From positions 1 through 64,000 of the forward strand of contig JAFMGZ010000008.1 in NCBI GenBank assembly GCA_017854855.1: DNA of 64,000 nucleotides, given 5' to 3'. The translations under genes and the position numbers were made by a program. The DNA is from Sulfitobacter sp. Lineage in GTDB: Bacteria > Pseudomonadota > Alphaproteobacteria > Rhodobacterales > Rhodobacteraceae. This document shows positions 63,423 through 64,000 of the stretch, in pieces. Each line of letters begins with the position of its first letter. Within the stretch, counting starts at the first letter, position 1. The notes under the pieces were generated by a model, which made no database searches, was not told the DNA's origin, and was given only the letters and a program-made list of their open reading frames with translations.

Positions 63423-64000
63423 TTAATCTTCGAAAAGTTCGGACTGCCCTTCGTTGCTTTCGTCCTCTTCTTCGGTGTCGCCCATCAGCGGCAGCGTGCC
63501 GGGGGGCGGGCGGCTTTCCAACAGACCCGCAGAGCGCAATTCCTTGAGCCCCGGCAGATCCCGCGCGCTTTCCAGACCAAAATGATCAAGAAAGCCCTGC
63601 GTGACCACAAAGGTCACCGGCCGGCCCGGTGTCATCTTGCGCCGGCCAAAGCGGATCCATTCCATTTCCAACAGCTGGTCCACCGTCCCCCTTGAGACGG
63701 ACACGCCGCGAATTTCTTCGATTTCGGCACGGGTCACGGGCTGGTGGTAGGCAATGATTGCCAATGTCTCAATCGCGGCCCGGCTCAGCTTGCGAACCTC
63801 AACGGTTTCTTTTTGCATCAAGAACCCAAGGTCAGAGGCGGTGCGTATGGCATAGCCATCGCCAATCTTGACCACCTGCACGCCGCGCCCTTCATAGCGT
63901 TTGCGCAAATGCACCATCGCCTCGCCCGCGTCGCAGCCATGGGGCATGCGGCTTTCAAGTTCGCGCAGGGTGACGGGTTCTGACGTGGCGAAAAGGATCG
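63423..64000 (-). CDS. scpB: Segregation and condensation protein B (5' end outside window)
   Basis: 192 residues are present, the N-terminus lying beyond position 64000: the frame is open upstream of the first visible ATG (63947) and encodes the family sequence ILFATSEPVTLRELESR. ScpB binds ScpA and SMC to form the chromosome-condensing complex. Two winged-helix domains are recognisable, the second with LSRAAIETLAIIAYHQPVTRAEIEEIRGVSVS (in two parts) and FGRRKMTPGRPVTFVVTQGFLDHFGL. The C-terminus is acidic (DTEEEDESNEGQSELFED). Confidence 0.95.
   Translation of the reverse strand, partial: ILFATSEPVTLRELESRMPHGCDAGEAMVHLRKRYEGRGVQVVKIGDGYAIRTASDLGFLMQKETVEVRKLSRAAIETLAIIAYHQPVTRAEIEEIRGVSVSRGTVDQLLEMEWIRFGRRKMTPGRPVTFVVTQGFLDHFGLESARDLPGLKELRSAGLLESRPPPGTLPLMGDTEEEDESNEGQSELFED

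Overview
The window is high-GC chromosomal DNA from an alphaproteobacterium. Gene content and synteny fit the Roseobacter clade of Rhodobacteraceae: the lptF-lptG-lptD-surA-pdxA-rsmA chain, the long dCTP deaminase, an IHF alpha/MerR pair beside tRNA-Pro, a Mur-like Fur, ornithine-lipid olsB, and TAXI-type TRAP transport. The genus cannot be fixed from sequence reading alone. Most of the window is dense core genome. The accessory part is the first ~14 kb.

Layout. (1) 1-1050: 3' end of a tRNA-Asn with its terminator, then a scar made of a decayed IS6-family transposase and a truncated DUF3237 gene. (2) 1-6.7 kb: a TRAP transporter (TAXI binding protein plus fused 4TM/12TM permease), read divergently from a MarR regulator and an alkaline-phosphatase-superfamily hydrolase of sulfatase/phosphonate-monoesterase type. 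A 26-bp near-perfect palindrome lies between the two arms. (3) 7.1-12.9 kb: a polyamine locus, with acetylpolyamine deacetylase and an N-carbamoylputrescine-amidase-like enzyme converging on a PotABCD-type ABC transporter. (4) 13.2-22 kb: MaoC-like protein, periplasmic YHS protein, adenylate cyclase/TPR protein, aldose epimerase, a 45-codon Pro-rich ORF, ndk, ABC-F, MarC, a membrane-anchored aspartic protease. (5) 21.6-31.7 kb: holC and pepA, divergent from the LPS-export/outer-membrane operon that ends in rsmA and a small lipoprotein. (6) 31.7-38.3 kb: DUF4167, prmC-prfA, small secreted and DUF1499 proteins, two overlapping agmatinases and an M20 amidohydrolase. (7) 38.4-50.5 kb: mazG, nucleoside hydrolase, acetyltransferase, selO, two EamA transporters, a DUF533 protein, rhlE, fur/mur, AbrB-family permease, eno, acetyltransferase, cupin. 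(8) 50.5-64 kb: a 160-nt imperfect palindrome, anmK, tyrS, FemAB-like acetyltransferase, uup, olsB, bamE, DUF177-rpmF-plsX-fabH-ihfA-merR, tRNA-Pro, dcd, and the 3' part of scpB.

Functional links. Polyamine uptake and deacetylation (7-13 kb) and agmatine hydrolysis (35-37 kb) point to putrescine metabolism feeding on imported amines. The TRAP/MarR/hydrolase group looks like an inducible uptake-and-hydrolysis unit for an organic anion, probably a sulfate or phosphonate ester. Its third transporter-side gene was cut by the IS6 relic. The DUF177-rpmF-plsX-fabH run is the classic ribosome/fatty-acid initiation operon. No CRISPR array, prophage or complete mobile element was seen. The least explained items are the palindromic element at 50490-50652, the four-hairpin cluster at 20139-20214 and the MarR-region palindrome.
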